A stretch of 64,000 nucleotides of DNA from Brenneria rubrifaciens. GTDB taxonomy: Bacteria; Pseudomonadota; Gammaproteobacteria; Enterobacterales; Enterobacteriaceae. The stretch is taken from NCBI RefSeq assembly GCF_005484945.1, contig NZ_CP034035.1, positions 3,534,001 to 3,598,000 of the forward strand. Direction: 5' to 3'. The translations under genes and the position numbers were made by a program. Position 1 is the first letter of the stretch, and every line of letters starts with the position of its first letter. Under the pieces are notes generated by a model, which saw only the letters and a program-made list of their open reading frames with translations, had not been told where the DNA came from and ran no database searches. Shown here piece after piece: positions 22,404 through 32,027 of this stretch.

Positions 22404-23261
22404 ATGGAGGAAAATAAGTTGTTTAATTTCAACCCGGTTTTTTATGACGTTAACGCCTATCGCCAATGGCGTGAACAATCTTCAAACTACAGTGCTGATA
22501 ATCAGGCTTCATCTTCGGATACGTCGGCCCAGACTGATACCTACAATGTTGAGTCCTTGCGTCAGGCACTTCCTGATAGAGAGGATTCTCCGCCGCGCTA
22601 TCCCTCGCCGGAACGGGTGAACAATGATTGGCATTCAACCGATTCCACACCCTATCAGGGCGGGGTGCCGATGCCTTACGCTGGTGGTTACCACCACCTT
22701 GAAGAATTAGAGGATGGGACGCTTGTTGTCGTTGTCAAAGTCCCTGCTCACGCTGGCTCGCTTCCCGTTCCGCCGCCGTGGTTAGGGGGAATACCTCCCA
22801 GCGCGAGTTTATCTCAATTCTCCGCGGGTTATGGCGCGTCAACGACCCCATTGGAGGGAGCAACGCTTCGTTTTGAACGCGGCGAAGGGTGGAATGAATC
22901 AGGATGCGCGGTTGCCTGTATTGCGATGGTGGCAGGCGTATCCTATGAAACTGCGCGTGAAAAAGCGAAAAGTATAGGGAATTACGATCACACCGAGGGA
23001 CTGACTTTCAAGAAAGCGAAAAAAATTCTCAAATCAATGAACATAGAATCGTCCGTTTATACTCAAAGCGGTAAATGGAGTGATCTTCCCGACTTAGCCT
23101 TTGTTTCCGTCCTTGGCTCAAATTCAAATTCTCATGCTGTCGTATTCGAAAGAAATGGCGACAAAGAGATTATTTATGACTGGAAAAATAGAGGTCCGGT
23201 ATACCGAACATCGGACTATAAGCTAAGAGAGGGCAGAACCTACTTGGAGATACACCGGTAG
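22404..23261 (+). CDS. Papain-like cysteine protease-like protein, candidate secreted effector
   Basis: 285 residues of unknown function. The first ~155 are low-complexity and Ser/Pro/Asp-rich with no signal peptide or membrane segment. The C-terminal ~130 look like a C39/papain-like peptidase: Cys168 in NESGCAVACIAMVAGVSYE, His244 in NSNSHAVVFERNGD and Asp259 in IIYDWKNRGP make a plausible Cys-His-Asp triad in the right order. An alternative start is TTG 22419, because GGAGG lies inside the first codons 8 bp before it. The gene stands alone between an ERIC repeat and glpD, behind a weak Hrp-box-like sequence. Disordered N terminus plus protease domain fits a type III effector, but bacteriocin or intracellular roles are possible. 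Confidence 0.7.
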   Translation: MEENKLFNFNPVFYDVNAYRQWREQSSNYSADNQASSSDTSAQTDTYNVESLRQALPDREDSPPRYPSPERVNNDWHSTDSTPYQGGVPMPYAGGYHHLEELEDGTLVVVVKVPAHAGSLPVPPPWLGGIPPSASLSQFSAGYGASTTPLEGATLRFERGEGWNESGCAVACIAMVAGVSYETAREKAKSIGNYDHTEGLTFKKAKKILKSMNIESSVYTQSGKWSDLPDLAFVSVLGSNSNSHAVVFERNGDKEIIYDWKNRGPVYRTSDYKLREGRTYLEIHR

Positions 23262-23425
23262 AGATAGCCTGTAGCGCAGTTATTGTTACTGGCGGGAGTA
23301 AGCGTAATCGGTTGCGACGAGGCGTTCAATCGATAAGTTCACCCCAATCGGGAACATGCGGGGGAGTGATACTACCCGCATCACACTTGGCGTCGCCACT
23401 GAATACAGCAAACGGATCTCATCTG

Positions 23426-23458
23426 GACTGGCTGCCAGGCTATCCCTGGCAGCCAGTC
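23426..23458. terminator. Strong 14-bp hairpin after the cysteine protease gene
   Basis: Perfect inverted repeat: GACTGGCTGCCAGG at 23426-23439 and CCTGGCAGCCAGTC at 23445-23458 around a five-base loop CTATC. No T tract follows on either strand. It lies 165 bp after the protease gene and 290 bp before glpD, so it could be a terminator, a transcript-stabilising hairpin or a remnant of a mobile repeat. The rest of 23262-23698 shows no credible gene. Confidence 0.5.
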
Positions 23459-23698
23459 TGTTCAATGTAGCGCGTGCATACGCTGGAAACGGTCGGCGAA
23501 ACACGGCCATCCACCATATAATTCCCTAATCCGCCACCCTACAGCCCAAATCTGAACGCGATAGCACGCTGACGGAAAAGTGATAAACGAGCACGTGCCT
23601 TCCCTTAACGATAACCTTCATTAAATTGTTATCTTCATCACGCATAAATGTTTTTATTCGGTTAATCATTAGCTGATTTGTTTGTTTTCGATTACCAT

Positions 23699-23718
23699 AA
23701 TGCTCGAAAACGAACATT
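23699..23718 (+). promoter_or_regulatory. GlpR operator upstream of glpD
   Basis: AATGCTCGAAAACGAACATT closely matches the GlpR consensus WATGTTCGWTAWCGAACATW. It ends 28 bp before the glpD GTG. A partial second copy (TTTGTTTTCGATTAC) overlaps just upstream, as in the multi-operator glpD promoter of E. coli. Predicts repression by GlpR that is relieved by glycerol-3-phosphate. Confidence 0.8.
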
Positions 23719-23746
23719 TATTGATTTTGAAGGTGGAGGAAGAAAC

Positions 23747-25246
23747 GTGGAAACCAAAGATCTGATCGTCATCGGCGGCGGTATTAACGGCGCAGGCATC
23801 GCCGCGGACGCCGCCGGGCGTGGATTGTCCGTCTTGCTGCTGGAAGCGCAGGATCTGGCCAGCGCCACCTCCTCCGCCAGTTCCAAGCTGATTCATGGCG
23901 GCCTGCGCTACCTTGAGCACTATGAATTCCGACTGGTCAGCGAGGCGCTTTCCGAACGTGAGACGCTGCTCAAAATGGCGCCGCACATCATCTTCCCGAT
24001 GCGTTTTCGTCTCCCCCATCAGCCGCACCTGCGCCCGGCTTGGATGATTCGCATCGGGCTATTCATGTATGACAATATTGGCAAACGTGTCAGCCTGCCC
24101 GCCAGCAAGGGGTTGAAATTCGGCGCGCAATCGGTGCTGAAACCGGAACTGACCCGCGGATTCGAGTATTCGGACTGTTGGGTCGACGATGCTCGTCTGG
24201 TGGTGCTGAATGCGCAGGAGGTCATAAAACGCGGTGGTGATGTCCGCACTCGCACCCGGGTCGTCAATGCCCGTCGCGAGCAGGGGCTGTGGGTGGTTGA
24301 AGCGGTTGATTCGCTCACGGGCAAGGCGTTAACCTGGCGCGCCAAAGGTCTGGTTAACGCCACCGGCCCCTGGGTGAAACAGTTCTTTGATGAAGGTTTA
24401 CAGTTGAAATCCCCCTACGGTATTCGCCTCATCAAAGGCAGCCACATTGTGGTGCCCAGAGTCCACACCCAACCTCAGGCCTATATTCTGCAAAACAAAG
24501 ATCATCGCATCGTGTTTGTGATCCCGTGGCAGGATGAATTCTCGATCATTGGCACCACCGATGTGGAATTTCATGGCGATCCGCATCATACGGAGATTGA
24601 CGATAACGAAATTGGCTACCTGCTGGACGTGTACAACGATCACTTCAAAAAACCGCTGACGCGTGAAGATATCGTCTGGACCTATTCCGGCGTCCGCCCG
24701 CTGTGTGATGATGAATCGGATTCTCCGCAGGCCATCACCCGTGATTACACACTCTCCGTGGACGACGACGACGGTCAGGCGCCATTACTTTCCGTGTTTG
24801 GCGGCAAGCTGACGACTTATCGCAAGCTGGCGGAACATGCGCTGGACAAACTGCAAAAATACTACCCTCACGCAACTAAAGCCTGGACTCAGAACGCCGT
24901 ATTACCGGGCGGGGATATCGCCGGTACGCATGAAGATTATGCCGCCGCGCTGCGCCGCCGTTTTAACCTACCGGAAGCGCTGGCGCGTCGCTACAGCCGC
25001 ACATACGGCTCAAACAGCGAGATGATCCTTGCCGACACCAAAGGGATCGGCACGCTGGGAGAGAATTTTGGTCATGGCTTGTATGAAGCGGAATTGCGTT
25101 ATCTGGTGGAAAAAGAGTGGGCCATCACGCTGGATGATGTCATTTGGCGCCGGACAAAACTGGGTATGCAACTGAGCGAAACGCAGAAACAGCGCGTCAG
25201 CGAGTGGCTGGATACCTACCGTCATCAGGAGGCCAAAGTCAGCTAA
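23747..25246 (+). CDS. glpD: Aerobic glycerol-3-phosphate dehydrogenase
   Basis: Membrane-associated FAD enzyme oxidising glycerol-3-phosphate to dihydroxyacetone phosphate and passing electrons to quinone. GTG start at 23747 chosen: GGTGGAGGA lies just upstream and the product begins METKDLIVIGGGINGAGIAADAAGRG like E. coli GlpD. 499 residues against 501 in E. coli. The FAD-binding GGGINGAG, the substrate region SSKLIHGGLRYLEHYEF, and IGTTDVEF and SGVRPLCDDE are intact. Monocistronic here, with no neighbouring glp genes. Confidence 0.97.
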   Translation: METKDLIVIGGGINGAGIAADAAGRGLSVLLLEAQDLASATSSASSKLIHGGLRYLEHYEFRLVSEALSERETLLKMAPHIIFPMRFRLPHQPHLRPAWMIRIGLFMYDNIGKRVSLPASKGLKFGAQSVLKPELTRGFEYSDCWVDDARLVVLNAQEVIKRGGDVRTRTRVVNARREQGLWVVEAVDSLTGKALTWRAKGLVNATGPWVKQFFDEGLQLKSPYGIRLIKGSHIVVPRVHTQPQAYILQNKDHRIVFVIPWQDEFSIIGTTDVEFHGDPHHTEIDDNEIGYLLDVYNDHFKKPLTREDIVWTYSGVRPLCDDESDSPQAITRDYTLSVDDDDGQAPLLSVFGGKLTTYRKLAEHALDKLQKYYPHATKAWTQNAVLPGGDIAGTHEDYAAALRRRFNLPEALARRYSRTYGSNSEMILADTKGIGTLGENFGHGLYEAELRYLVEKEWAITLDDVIWRRTKLGMQLSETQKQRVSEWLDTYRHQEAKVS

Positions 25247-25253
25247 TCATTCG

Positions 25254-25285
25254 ATATCCCTTCATCTTTCAAAATGGAGGGATAT
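25254..25285 (+). terminator. Hairpin downstream of glpD
   Basis: Stem ATATCCCTTCAT pairs with ATGGAGGGATAT (one G-T pair) around CTTTCAAA, starting 8 bp after the glpD stop. No clear T run follows. It lies between convergent glpD and the pirin gene and may terminate either. Confidence 0.5.
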
Positions 25286-25344
25286 TAGCGTCCAAATCAT
25301 ACTTTGATATCACGCATCATGAATGATGCGCAGGCGTGCAGGTG

Positions 25345-26133
25345 TCAGAACGTCGACCGTATATTTCCGCTGAACATGCCGCCGCGAAATACTTTTGCCG
25401 TCGGGTCGGTGGTGAAAAGGACCAGATCGCTCTTTTCTTCTGCCGTAACGGTGTACTCTTCATCATTTTCAACAATGACGCTTTCACCTGTTTTCAGTTC
25501 AGTTTCACCAATGACGGCGGCCCCCTCAAAAACATATAGCAGCCTTGTTACCTTGCTTACCGGAATAGGCGGCAACTGAAGCTTGTGGCCCTTGTCCAGC
25601 CGTGCATCTCCCAGCCATGCCTGAGCGCAGAAAATGAGCGGCGCCCTGTCAGGACCGGCGATGTTTCGCCAGCGGTTTTCACTGTAAGGCGTACCGAAGT
25701 CATGAAACTGTACCTGAGGTGCCAGATCGCTTTCGGCGGGACGCACGAAGATTTGCAGGCACTGCATTGTTTCACCTTTGTCACCCTGAATGCGCTCCTC
25801 ATGCTGGAAGGTATGTCCGGCGTTCATGAGCATCAGCCGGGTATTCGATATCACTTCTTCATTACCGACCGTATCAAGATGCAACATTCGGCCCTTGCGC
25901 ATGTAAGTGAGGATTTCGTCATCCTTGTGTGGATGCAGGGAGATCACGGTGCCGGAGCGGACATTGGCATGGTCAATCCGACCAATTGCGCCAATCCCAC
26001 TGTCATCAGATTTCTGCACCATGCCCGGCCAAAGAATATCGATACCGAAGCCGCCTGAGCCATGCTGGTGCTTACTGCTGTTTTCAATTTTAATCATCAT
26101 TGTCACGCTGTTATCGGGTGAAGGCGGACTCAT
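25345..26133 (-). CDS. Pirin family protein
   Basis: Bicupin protein of the pirin family, whose members include quercetin-2,3-dioxygenases and regulators. Up to 262 residues; the true start may be MMIKIENSSKHQHG at 26100 or 26097, since no strong ribosome-binding site distinguishes them. The metal-binding cupin motif SLHPHKDDEILTYMRKGRMLHLDT and the second part GHTFQHEERIQGDKGETMQCLQIF are visible. Lies 54 bp after the isochorismatase-like gene on the same strand, suggesting co-transcription. Distinct from yhhW at 41825. Confidence 0.85.
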   Translation of the reverse strand: MSPPSPDNSVTMMIKIENSSKHQHGSGGFGIDILWPGMVQKSDDSGIGAIGRIDHANVRSGTVISLHPHKDDEILTYMRKGRMLHLDTVGNEEVISNTRLMLMNAGHTFQHEERIQGDKGETMQCLQIFVRPAESDLAPQVQFHDFGTPYSENRWRNIAGPDRAPLIFCAQAWLGDARLDKGHKLQLPPIPVSKVTRLLYVFEGAAVIGETELKTGESVIVENDEEYTVTAEEKSDLVLFTTDPTAKVFRGGMFSGNIRSTF

Positions 26134-26187
26134 TCACCAGGCGTAAAACAGCCGGGGCACGGACTCACCGTCTTCACGCTTCACGGA

Positions 26188-26769
26188 TTACTGGAAAGAT
26201 TCCATTAATACCTGAACCAGTTTTTCACCCTGCGGGGTAGCCCAACTGCCTGCCAGTTCAGCAATCAACTGGTTGGTAGTGGTCAGAGTAATGCCATTTT
26301 TGTCCATGCGGCGCAGCGCTATGTCGTCGGCCTTTTTGGTTGGGGAGGCGCCGCCATCAGCCACAACCTGCACATCAAAACCCGCGGCGGCGAGAGTGAG
26401 CGCCGGGTATACCGTACAGACGTCGTTGGTCACGCCGGCAATAATCAGTTTATTTCTGCCGGTGGCTTTAACCGCGGCGGCAAAGTTTGCATCGTCCATG
26501 GCGTTGACGATGCCCAGACGTTTTATGCGGCCTTCAAACTCTTTCGGCAGGATGGTTTTCAGTTCATCCATCAGCGGCCCCTGCGCGTACTCTTCCATGC
26601 TTGAAGTCAGCACCACAGGCATATTCAGAATCGCGGCAGATTTTGCCAGCATCAACGCATTGCGTTTCAGCTCGTCGAACGGCATTGATTTGGCCCAGCC
26701 CATGGTGCCGACCTGATGGTCAATTAACAGCATGGCGGCGTTGTCAGCAGTGAATTTTTCGATGCTCAT
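26188..26769 (-). CDS. Isochorismatase-like cysteine hydrolase (YcaC type)
   Basis: Cytoplasmic cysteine hydrolase of the isochorismatase fold. 193 residues from ATG 26769 (MSIEKFTADNAAMLLIDHQVG), preceded by AGGA; upstream extension is not conserved. The Asp-Lys-Cys triad of the family is probably Asp17 (LLIDHQ), Lys83 (GRIKRLG) and Cys118 (GVTNDVCTVYPALT). Similar to E. coli YcaC, whose substrate is unknown. Divergent from the LysR gene across 168 bp and upstream of the pirin gene, so the LysR protein probably controls both. Confidence 0.87.
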   Translation of the reverse strand: MSIEKFTADNAAMLLIDHQVGTMGWAKSMPFDELKRNALMLAKSAAILNMPVVLTSSMEEYAQGPLMDELKTILPKEFEGRIKRLGIVNAMDDANFAAAVKATGRNKLIIAGVTNDVCTVYPALTLAAAGFDVQVVADGGASPTKKADDIALRRMDKNGITLTTTNQLIAELAGSWATPQGEKLVQVLMESFQ

Positions 26770-26937
26770 AATTTTTATCCTGTAGGCAATGGTTATCGGG
26801 TTAATCTTCCTGATATGCGTCAGACTGCCGCGGGAGATTGTTTGTATTACCCTGTGAATGATTAAAGTATAGGCTGACAATTTTTGGAATAAATAGCTAA
26901 AATAAAAATTGAAAATTCCACTGATGGCACAATAAGA

Positions 26938-27825
26938 ATGGAACTTCTTAACCACATGTCCTATTTTGTCGAGGTCGTGAAAGCGCGTAGTTTTCGTGGC
27001 GCGGCTAAAACGCTCGGCATGCCAAATTCGACGCTTTCGCGAAAAATAAATGAGCTTGAAAAATATATCGGCCTCAGGCTCTTACACCGGACGACGCGTA
27101 AAATCGAGCTGACCGAAGCCGGACAAATTTACTATGACCGGAGCCGGCGTATTATTGAGGAAGCCCGCCTGGCGCATGAGCAACTGGGGGCTATCCTGAC
27201 ACAACCCCAGGGTATGCTGCGGGTTTCCCTTCCAGCCGATTTTGCGGTGGTGATACTTGCGCCGTTAATCAGGGGATTTTCGAAGCGCTATCCGGGGATC
27301 AGCTTTGATTTAGATTTAACCCCGAGAAATGTTGACCTAGTTTCGGAGCCATATGATTTAGCGATTCGCATGGGAAGCCTGCCGAATTCCGGCCTTATCG
27401 CGCGCAAACTCGGCGCGCTTTCCTGTAGCCTGTATGCGTCACCTGACTATTTGACGATGAACGGAGCGCCAGAAAACCCGGATGCGCTGACGGCCCATGA
27501 TTGCCTGATTATGCGTCAGGAAAAATCAATGGATTGGTACTTACACCGCAATGAAGAACGCGTAAGTGTCAGGGTAAGCGGGCGTTTTCAGATGAATAGC
27601 ATCGGCATGATGCGCCGCCTTGCTTCAATGGGCACAGGGATTGCGGTGTTACCTGAAAAAATTGTCGCCGAGGAGGTATCGGACGGTAAACTTATCAGGG
27701 TTTTACCCCATTGGGACGCGGACCCGGTCGCGATTTATGCCCTGACTGAAACGCGACTGTTACCCGCCAAGATTCAGGTTTTTATTGAATTCATGCGTGA
27801 AAATCTGAGTGAAAGGCGTGATTAA
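26938..27825 (+). CDS. LysR family transcriptional regulator
   Basis: 295-residue LysR-type regulator. The N-terminal winged helix-turn-helix reads MELLNHMSYFVEVVKARSFRGAAKTLGMPNSTLSRKINELEKYIGLRLLHRTTRKIELTEAG, followed by a periplasmic-binding-protein-like effector domain (GMLRVSLPADFAVVILAPLIRGF, PYDLAIRMG). It is divergent from the isochorismatase-like and pirin genes, the usual layout for a LysR regulator and its target operon. Effector unknown. Confidence 0.92.
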   Translation: MELLNHMSYFVEVVKARSFRGAAKTLGMPNSTLSRKINELEKYIGLRLLHRTTRKIELTEAGQIYYDRSRRIIEEARLAHEQLGAILTQPQGMLRVSLPADFAVVILAPLIRGFSKRYPGISFDLDLTPRNVDLVSEPYDLAIRMGSLPNSGLIARKLGALSCSLYASPDYLTMNGAPENPDALTAHDCLIMRQEKSMDWYLHRNEERVSVRVSGRFQMNSIGMMRRLASMGTGIAVLPEKIVAEEVSDGKLIRVLPHWDADPVAIYALTETRLLPAKIQVFIEFMRENLSERRD

Positions 27826-28024
27826 TCATCAGGATGATGACCCCGTCCACCTGTTTTGCCGTTACCGGGAATCGAGCTTATTTACCGCTGTTGCGATTAA
27901 TGAGCGACGTGTTTATCTCCTTCCACTGCCGCTCAGGGATAACTGGCCATGGACAGCGCAACACCCGCATTTATGCGCGAAGCGGCGGAACAAGCCAGAC
28001 GCGTTTGACACAACAAGGTCGTCA

Positions 28025-28059
28025 AAAAGCGCGGACACGCTTATGCCGGCCGCGCTTTT
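28025..28059. terminator. Bidirectional terminator between lysR-type gene and glgP
   Basis: AAAAGCGCGG pairs with CCGCGCTTTT around a 15-base loop; five Ts follow on the reverse strand and four on the forward strand. It lies 20 bp beyond the glgP stop and probably ends the glg transcript and the LysR gene transcript. The remaining 27826-28024 holds no credible gene. Confidence 0.75.
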
Positions 28060-28079
28060 CTCCCTTCGCTTACCGATGG

Positions 28080-30527
28080 CTACAGACGTATCGGCTTGAT
28101 ATTCCAGATTTCTTTGGCGTACTCATCAATGGTGCGATCGGAAGAGAAATAGCCCATATTGGCGATGTTATGTACCGTACAGCGCGCCCATTCTTCTTCG
28201 TTGCGATAGAGTTCGTCCACGCGATCCTGCGTATCGATATAGCTGCGATAGTCTGCCAGCAGTTGATAGTAATCACCAAAGTTCACCAGCGAATCAAACA
28301 GATCGCTATAACGTTTGGGATCGTCGGGGCTGAATACGCCCGTCGCTATCTGCGTCAACACCCGATGCAGTTCGTCATCGTTTTGGTAGTATTGACGCGG
28401 GTTGTAGCCGTTTTTACGCAGTTCCTCCACCTCGTCCGCCGTATTGCCAAAGATAAACATGTTCTCCTCGCCAATGTGTTCCAACATTTCGACGTTGGCG
28501 CCGTCCAGCGTGCCGATGGTCAGCGCGCCGTTTAACGCAAACTTCATGTTACTGGTGCCGGACGCCTCCGTACCCGCTAGCGAGATCTGTTCAGACAGAT
28601 CCGCCGCCGGGATGATGATCTGCGCCAGGCTGACGCCGTAGTTCGGAATGAAGACGACTTTCAGACGATCGTGCAGCGCGGGATCGCCATTGATCACCTC
28701 CGCGACATCATTGATCAGGTTGATAATGTGTTTCGCCATATAGTAGGCAGAGGCCGCTTTCCCGGCAAAAATCACCACGCGGGGAACGCGATCCTCCTCA
28801 GGGTCATCCTTGATGCGGTTATACAGCGTGATGATGTGCAACACATTGAGCAGTTGCCGCTTGTATTCATGAATCCGCTTAATCTGCACATCGAACAGCG
28901 CTTGCGGGTCAACCACGATATTCAGGTTTTCCGCGATATAGTCCGCCAGGCGCGCTTTATTGTCCAACTTGACCTGACGGATTTTCTGCACGAACGCCGG
29001 AAAGTCAATGTGCTGCCTGAGTTCGCTCAGTTGGCTTAAATCCGTACGCCAGTTGTGTCCGATGGTGTCGTCCAGCAGTTTGGACAGCGGGCGGTTCGCC
29101 AGCGCCAGCCAGCGGCGCGGCGTGACGCCATTGGTCTTGTTGCAGAAGCGATCGGGGAACAGTTTGGCGAAATCGGCGAACAACGACTGCACCATTAAAT
29201 CCGAGTGCAGTTCCGATACGCCGTTGACTTTATGGCTGGCGACCACCGCCAGCCAAGCCATACGCACCTTGCGCCCGTTGTTTTCATCAATCAGGGAGAC
29301 TCTGGCGAGCAAGTCGTTATCACCTGGCGCCTGCGTCTGCACATATTCCAAAAAGTTTTCGTTAATCTCGAAAATCAATTGCAGATGGCGCGGCAGAATC
29401 TTGCCCAGCATGTCCACCGGCCAGGTTTCCAGGGCTTCCTGCATCAGCGTATGGTTGGTATAGGAGAAAACCTTGGTCACCACCTGCCACGCGTCCTGCC
29501 ATTTGAATTTATGTTCGTCGATCAGCAACCGCATCAGCTCAGGAATGGCGAGCACCGGATGGGTATCATTGAGGTGGATGGCAAATTTTTCCGCCAGATT
29601 ATCGTAGGTTTTATGCATCATCCAGTGACGGCTGAGAATGTCCTGCACCGTGGCGGAAACCAGAAAATACTCCTGACGCAGACGCAACTCGCGCCCGGAA
29701 TAGGTTGAATCATCCGGGTACAGCACCCGCGATACGTTCTCCGAGTGGTTTTTATCTTCCACCGCCGCGAAATAATCACCCTGATTAAATTTACCCAGAT
29801 TGATTTCATTACTGGCCTGCGCGCCCCACAGACGCAGCGTATTGGTGGCGTCCGTATCAAAGCCGGGAATGATCTGATCGTAAGCGCAGGCCACGACTTC
29901 CTCGGTTTCCAGCCAGCGGGCTTTCGAGCCCTCTTGCTGGATACGTCCGCCAAAACGCACTTTGTAACGCGTGCTGTGACGGGGAAATTCCCACGCATTG
30001 CCGTATTCCAGCCAGTAATCCGGCGATTCAGCCTGCTGCCCGTTAACAATATTCTGCTTGAACATGCCGTATTCATAGCGAATGCCGTAGCCGCGTCCCG
30101 GCAGCGCCATCGTCGCCAGCGAATCCAGGAAACAGGCGGCCAACCGGCCCAGACCACCGTTACCCAAACCGGGGTCAGTCTCTTCCTCTAGCAAATCGTC
30201 CAGCGCCAATCCCATGTCGTCCAGCGCGCCCTTCAGGTCGTCGTACAACCCCATCGCCAGCAGCGCGTTGGATAGCGTTCGCCCCAGTAAAAATTCCATC
30301 GAGAGGTAGTAAACCTGACGCACATCCTGCGAAAGCTGTGCCCGGTTGGAGCGCAGCCAGCGTTCCACCATGCGATCGCGCACCGCCAGCAGCGTGGCGT
30401 TCAACCAGTCATGTTTATTGGCGATCGACGGATCTTTGCCAATAGCGAACATGAGTTTGTAAGCGATAGAATGTTTCAGCGCTTCCACACTGAGCGTTGG
30501 TGAACTATAGATAAACGGAGAGTTCAT
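28080..30527 (-). CDS. glgP: Glycogen phosphorylase
   Basis: Pyridoxal-phosphate enzyme releasing glucose-1-phosphate from glycogen. 815 residues from [20 protein letters not shown], equal to E. coli GlgP; an in-frame ATG three codons earlier (30536) is an alternative. The PLP-binding lysine lies in the C-terminal [28 protein letters not shown] region. [14 protein letters not shown] and [15 protein letters not shown] ([16 protein letters not shown]) segments are typical. Last gene of glgBXCAP, starting 22 bp downstream of the glgA stop. Confidence 0.97.
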   Translation of the reverse strand: MNSPFIYSSPTLSVEALKHSIAYKLMFAIGKDPSIANKHDWLNATLLAVRDRMVERWLRSNRAQLSQDVRQVYYLSMEFLLGRTLSNALLAMGLYDDLKGALDDMGLALDDLLEEETDPGLGNGGLGRLAACFLDSLATMALPGRGYGIRYEYGMFKQNIVNGQQAESPDYWLEYGNAWEFPRHSTRYKVRFGGRIQQEGSKARWLETEEVVACAYDQIIPGFDTDATNTLRLWGAQASNEINLGKFNQGDYFAAVEDKNHSENVSRVLYPDDSTYSGRELRLRQEYFLVSATVQDILSRHWMMHKTYDNLAEKFAIHLNDTHPVLAIPELMRLLIDEHKFKWQDAWQVVTKVFSYTNHTLMQEALETWPVDMLGKILPRHLQLIFEINENFLEYVQTQAPGDNDLLARVSLIDENNGRKVRMAWLAVVASHKVNGVSELHSDLMVQSLFADFAKLFPDRFCNKTNGVTPRRWLALANRPLSKLLDDTIGHNWRTDLSQLSELRQHIDFPAFVQKIRQVKLDNKARLADYIAENLNIVVDPQALFDVQIKRIHEYKRQLLNVLHIITLYNRIKDDPEEDRVPRVVIFAGKAASAYYMAKHIINLINDVAEVINGDPALHDRLKVVFIPNYGVSLAQIIIPAADLSEQISLAGTEASGTSNMKFALNGALTIGTLDGANVEMLEHIGEENMFIFGNTADEVEELRKNGYNPRQYYQNDDELHRVLTQIATGVFSPDDPKRYSDLFDSLVNFGDYYQLLADYRSYIDTQDRVDELYRNEEEWARCTVHNIANMGYFSSDRTIDEYAKEIWNIKPIRL

Positions 30528-30549
30528 AATATTCATTCCCAAGTGAGTG

Positions 30550-31983
30550 CTAACACAAGCGTTGATATAGCGTCTGATAAGACTGCGCGGCCACCTTCCA
30601 GCTAAAGTCCATTGCCATCGCCTGACGCTGGACATAACGCCACAGTGTAGGACGTGACCACAACACAAACACGCGGCGAATCGCTCTGGAAAGCGATCCC
30701 ACATTACAATCGTTAAATACAAACCCGCTCGCCAGCCCGTCCGCCAGATTTTCCAGCGAACAGTCCGATACCGTATCGGCCAGCCCCCCCGTCCGGCGCA
30801 CCAGCGGCAACGTGCCGTACTTCAGCCCGTAGAGCTGCGTCAGGCCGCAGGGTTCAAACCGGCTCGGCACCATGATCACGTCCGCGCCGCCGATGATGCG
30901 GTGTGAAAACGCCTCATGGTAGCCGATCTGTACCCCGACCTGGCCGTGGTACTCTGCGGCGGCGGCCAGAAATCCCTGCTGCAAATCCGCATCGCCCGCC
31001 CCCAGCACCACCAGTTGTCCTCCTTGATCCAGCAGGTCCGGTACGGCGCTCAGCGCAATATCCAGACCTTTTTGGCTAGTCAGCCGGCTGACGATGGCGA
31101 ATATCGGCGCCTTATCATTGATCTTCAGCCCCATTGCCGTTTGCAGATGCCGTTTATTCTCGGCTTTATTCACCAATACATCTCGATTGTAGTGGCTGAT
31201 CAATAAATGATCATGCGCCGGATTCCAGATCGCATCGTCCACCCCGTTGAGAATGCCGGACAACCGCCCTGCTTCTTCGCGGGATTTCAGTAACCCCTCC
31301 ATGCCATAGCCGAATTCCGGCAAAGTGATTTCATGGGCATAGGTCGGGCTGACGGTAGTGACATGATCGGCGTAATACAGCCCCGCTTTGAGATAGGAGA
31401 TCTGTCCGTGGAATTCCAGCCCGAAGACCTGAAAAAAATCCGGCGGAAGTTGAAGCTCCGCCATATGACGGGCGTCAAACAACCCCTGATACGCGAGATT
31501 ATGGACGGTAAACACCGATTTCGCCGGACGATTGCGGGCGGCAAGGTAGGCGCAGGCCAATCCCGCGTGCCAGTCATGGGCATGCACGATAGCCGGCCGC
31601 CAGTAATGATCCAGCCCACAGGCCAGCTCACAGGCCATCCAGCCCAGCAGCGCAAAGCGTAAATAGTTATCCCCATAGGCATGCAAAGCGGGATCGTGAT
31701 AAGGGCTTCCGGCACGGCCATACAAATCCGGCGCGTCGATCAGATAAATACCGACCCCGTTGAATTGGCCGAACAGCAACGTGACATGCCCGGCGAAAGT
31801 ATCCAGCTCACGCACGACCTGCGTACTGGCGATACCCTTTTTCAGATCGGGAAACGCCGGCAACAGCACCCTGGCATCCGTCCCGGCGGCAAGCTGCGCG
31901 GCAGGAAGCGCCCCGGCGACATCCGCCAGCCCGCCGGTTTTCAATAATGGAAAGAGTTCTGAACAAACATGTAATACCCGCAT
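30550..31983 (-). CDS. glgA: Glycogen synthase
   Basis: GT5 glycosyltransferase extending alpha-1,4-glucan from ADP-glucose. 477 residues from the second of two consecutive ATGs ([22 protein letters not shown]); AGGAG is 5 bp before it but only 2 bp before the first ATG at 31986. The ADP-glucose-binding KTGGL motif is at residues 15-19, and the C-terminal [33 protein letters not shown] carries the catalytic donor-site motif. Lies between glgC and glgP. Confidence 0.96.
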   Translation of the reverse strand: MRVLHVCSELFPLLKTGGLADVAGALPAAQLAAGTDARVLLPAFPDLKKGIASTQVVRELDTFAGHVTLLFGQFNGVGIYLIDAPDLYGRAGSPYHDPALHAYGDNYLRFALLGWMACELACGLDHYWRPAIVHAHDWHAGLACAYLAARNRPAKSVFTVHNLAYQGLFDARHMAELQLPPDFFQVFGLEFHGQISYLKAGLYYADHVTTVSPTYAHEITLPEFGYGMEGLLKSREEAGRLSGILNGVDDAIWNPAHDHLLISHYNRDVLVNKAENKRHLQTAMGLKINDKAPIFAIVSRLTSQKGLDIALSAVPDLLDQGGQLVVLGAGDADLQQGFLAAAAEYHGQVGVQIGYHEAFSHRIIGGADVIMVPSRFEPCGLTQLYGLKYGTLPLVRRTGGLADTVSDCSLENLADGLASGFVFNDCNVGSLSRAIRRVFVLWSRPTLWRYVQRQAMAMDFSWKVAAQSYQTLYQRLC

Positions 31984-32027
31984 CATTACTCCTGTTTGTC
32001 ACTATGACTGTTTTATCACGGCGCCTA

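Noticed and set aside
23286..23510. A 74-codon minus-strand frame between the protease gene and glpD
   Set aside because: It spans the 14-bp hairpin, has no ribosome-binding site and resembles no family I know.
27809..28099. Frames between the LysR gene and glgP, up to 96 codons
   Set aside because: They cross the probable bidirectional terminator and overlap the ends of both flanking genes, with no recognisable product.
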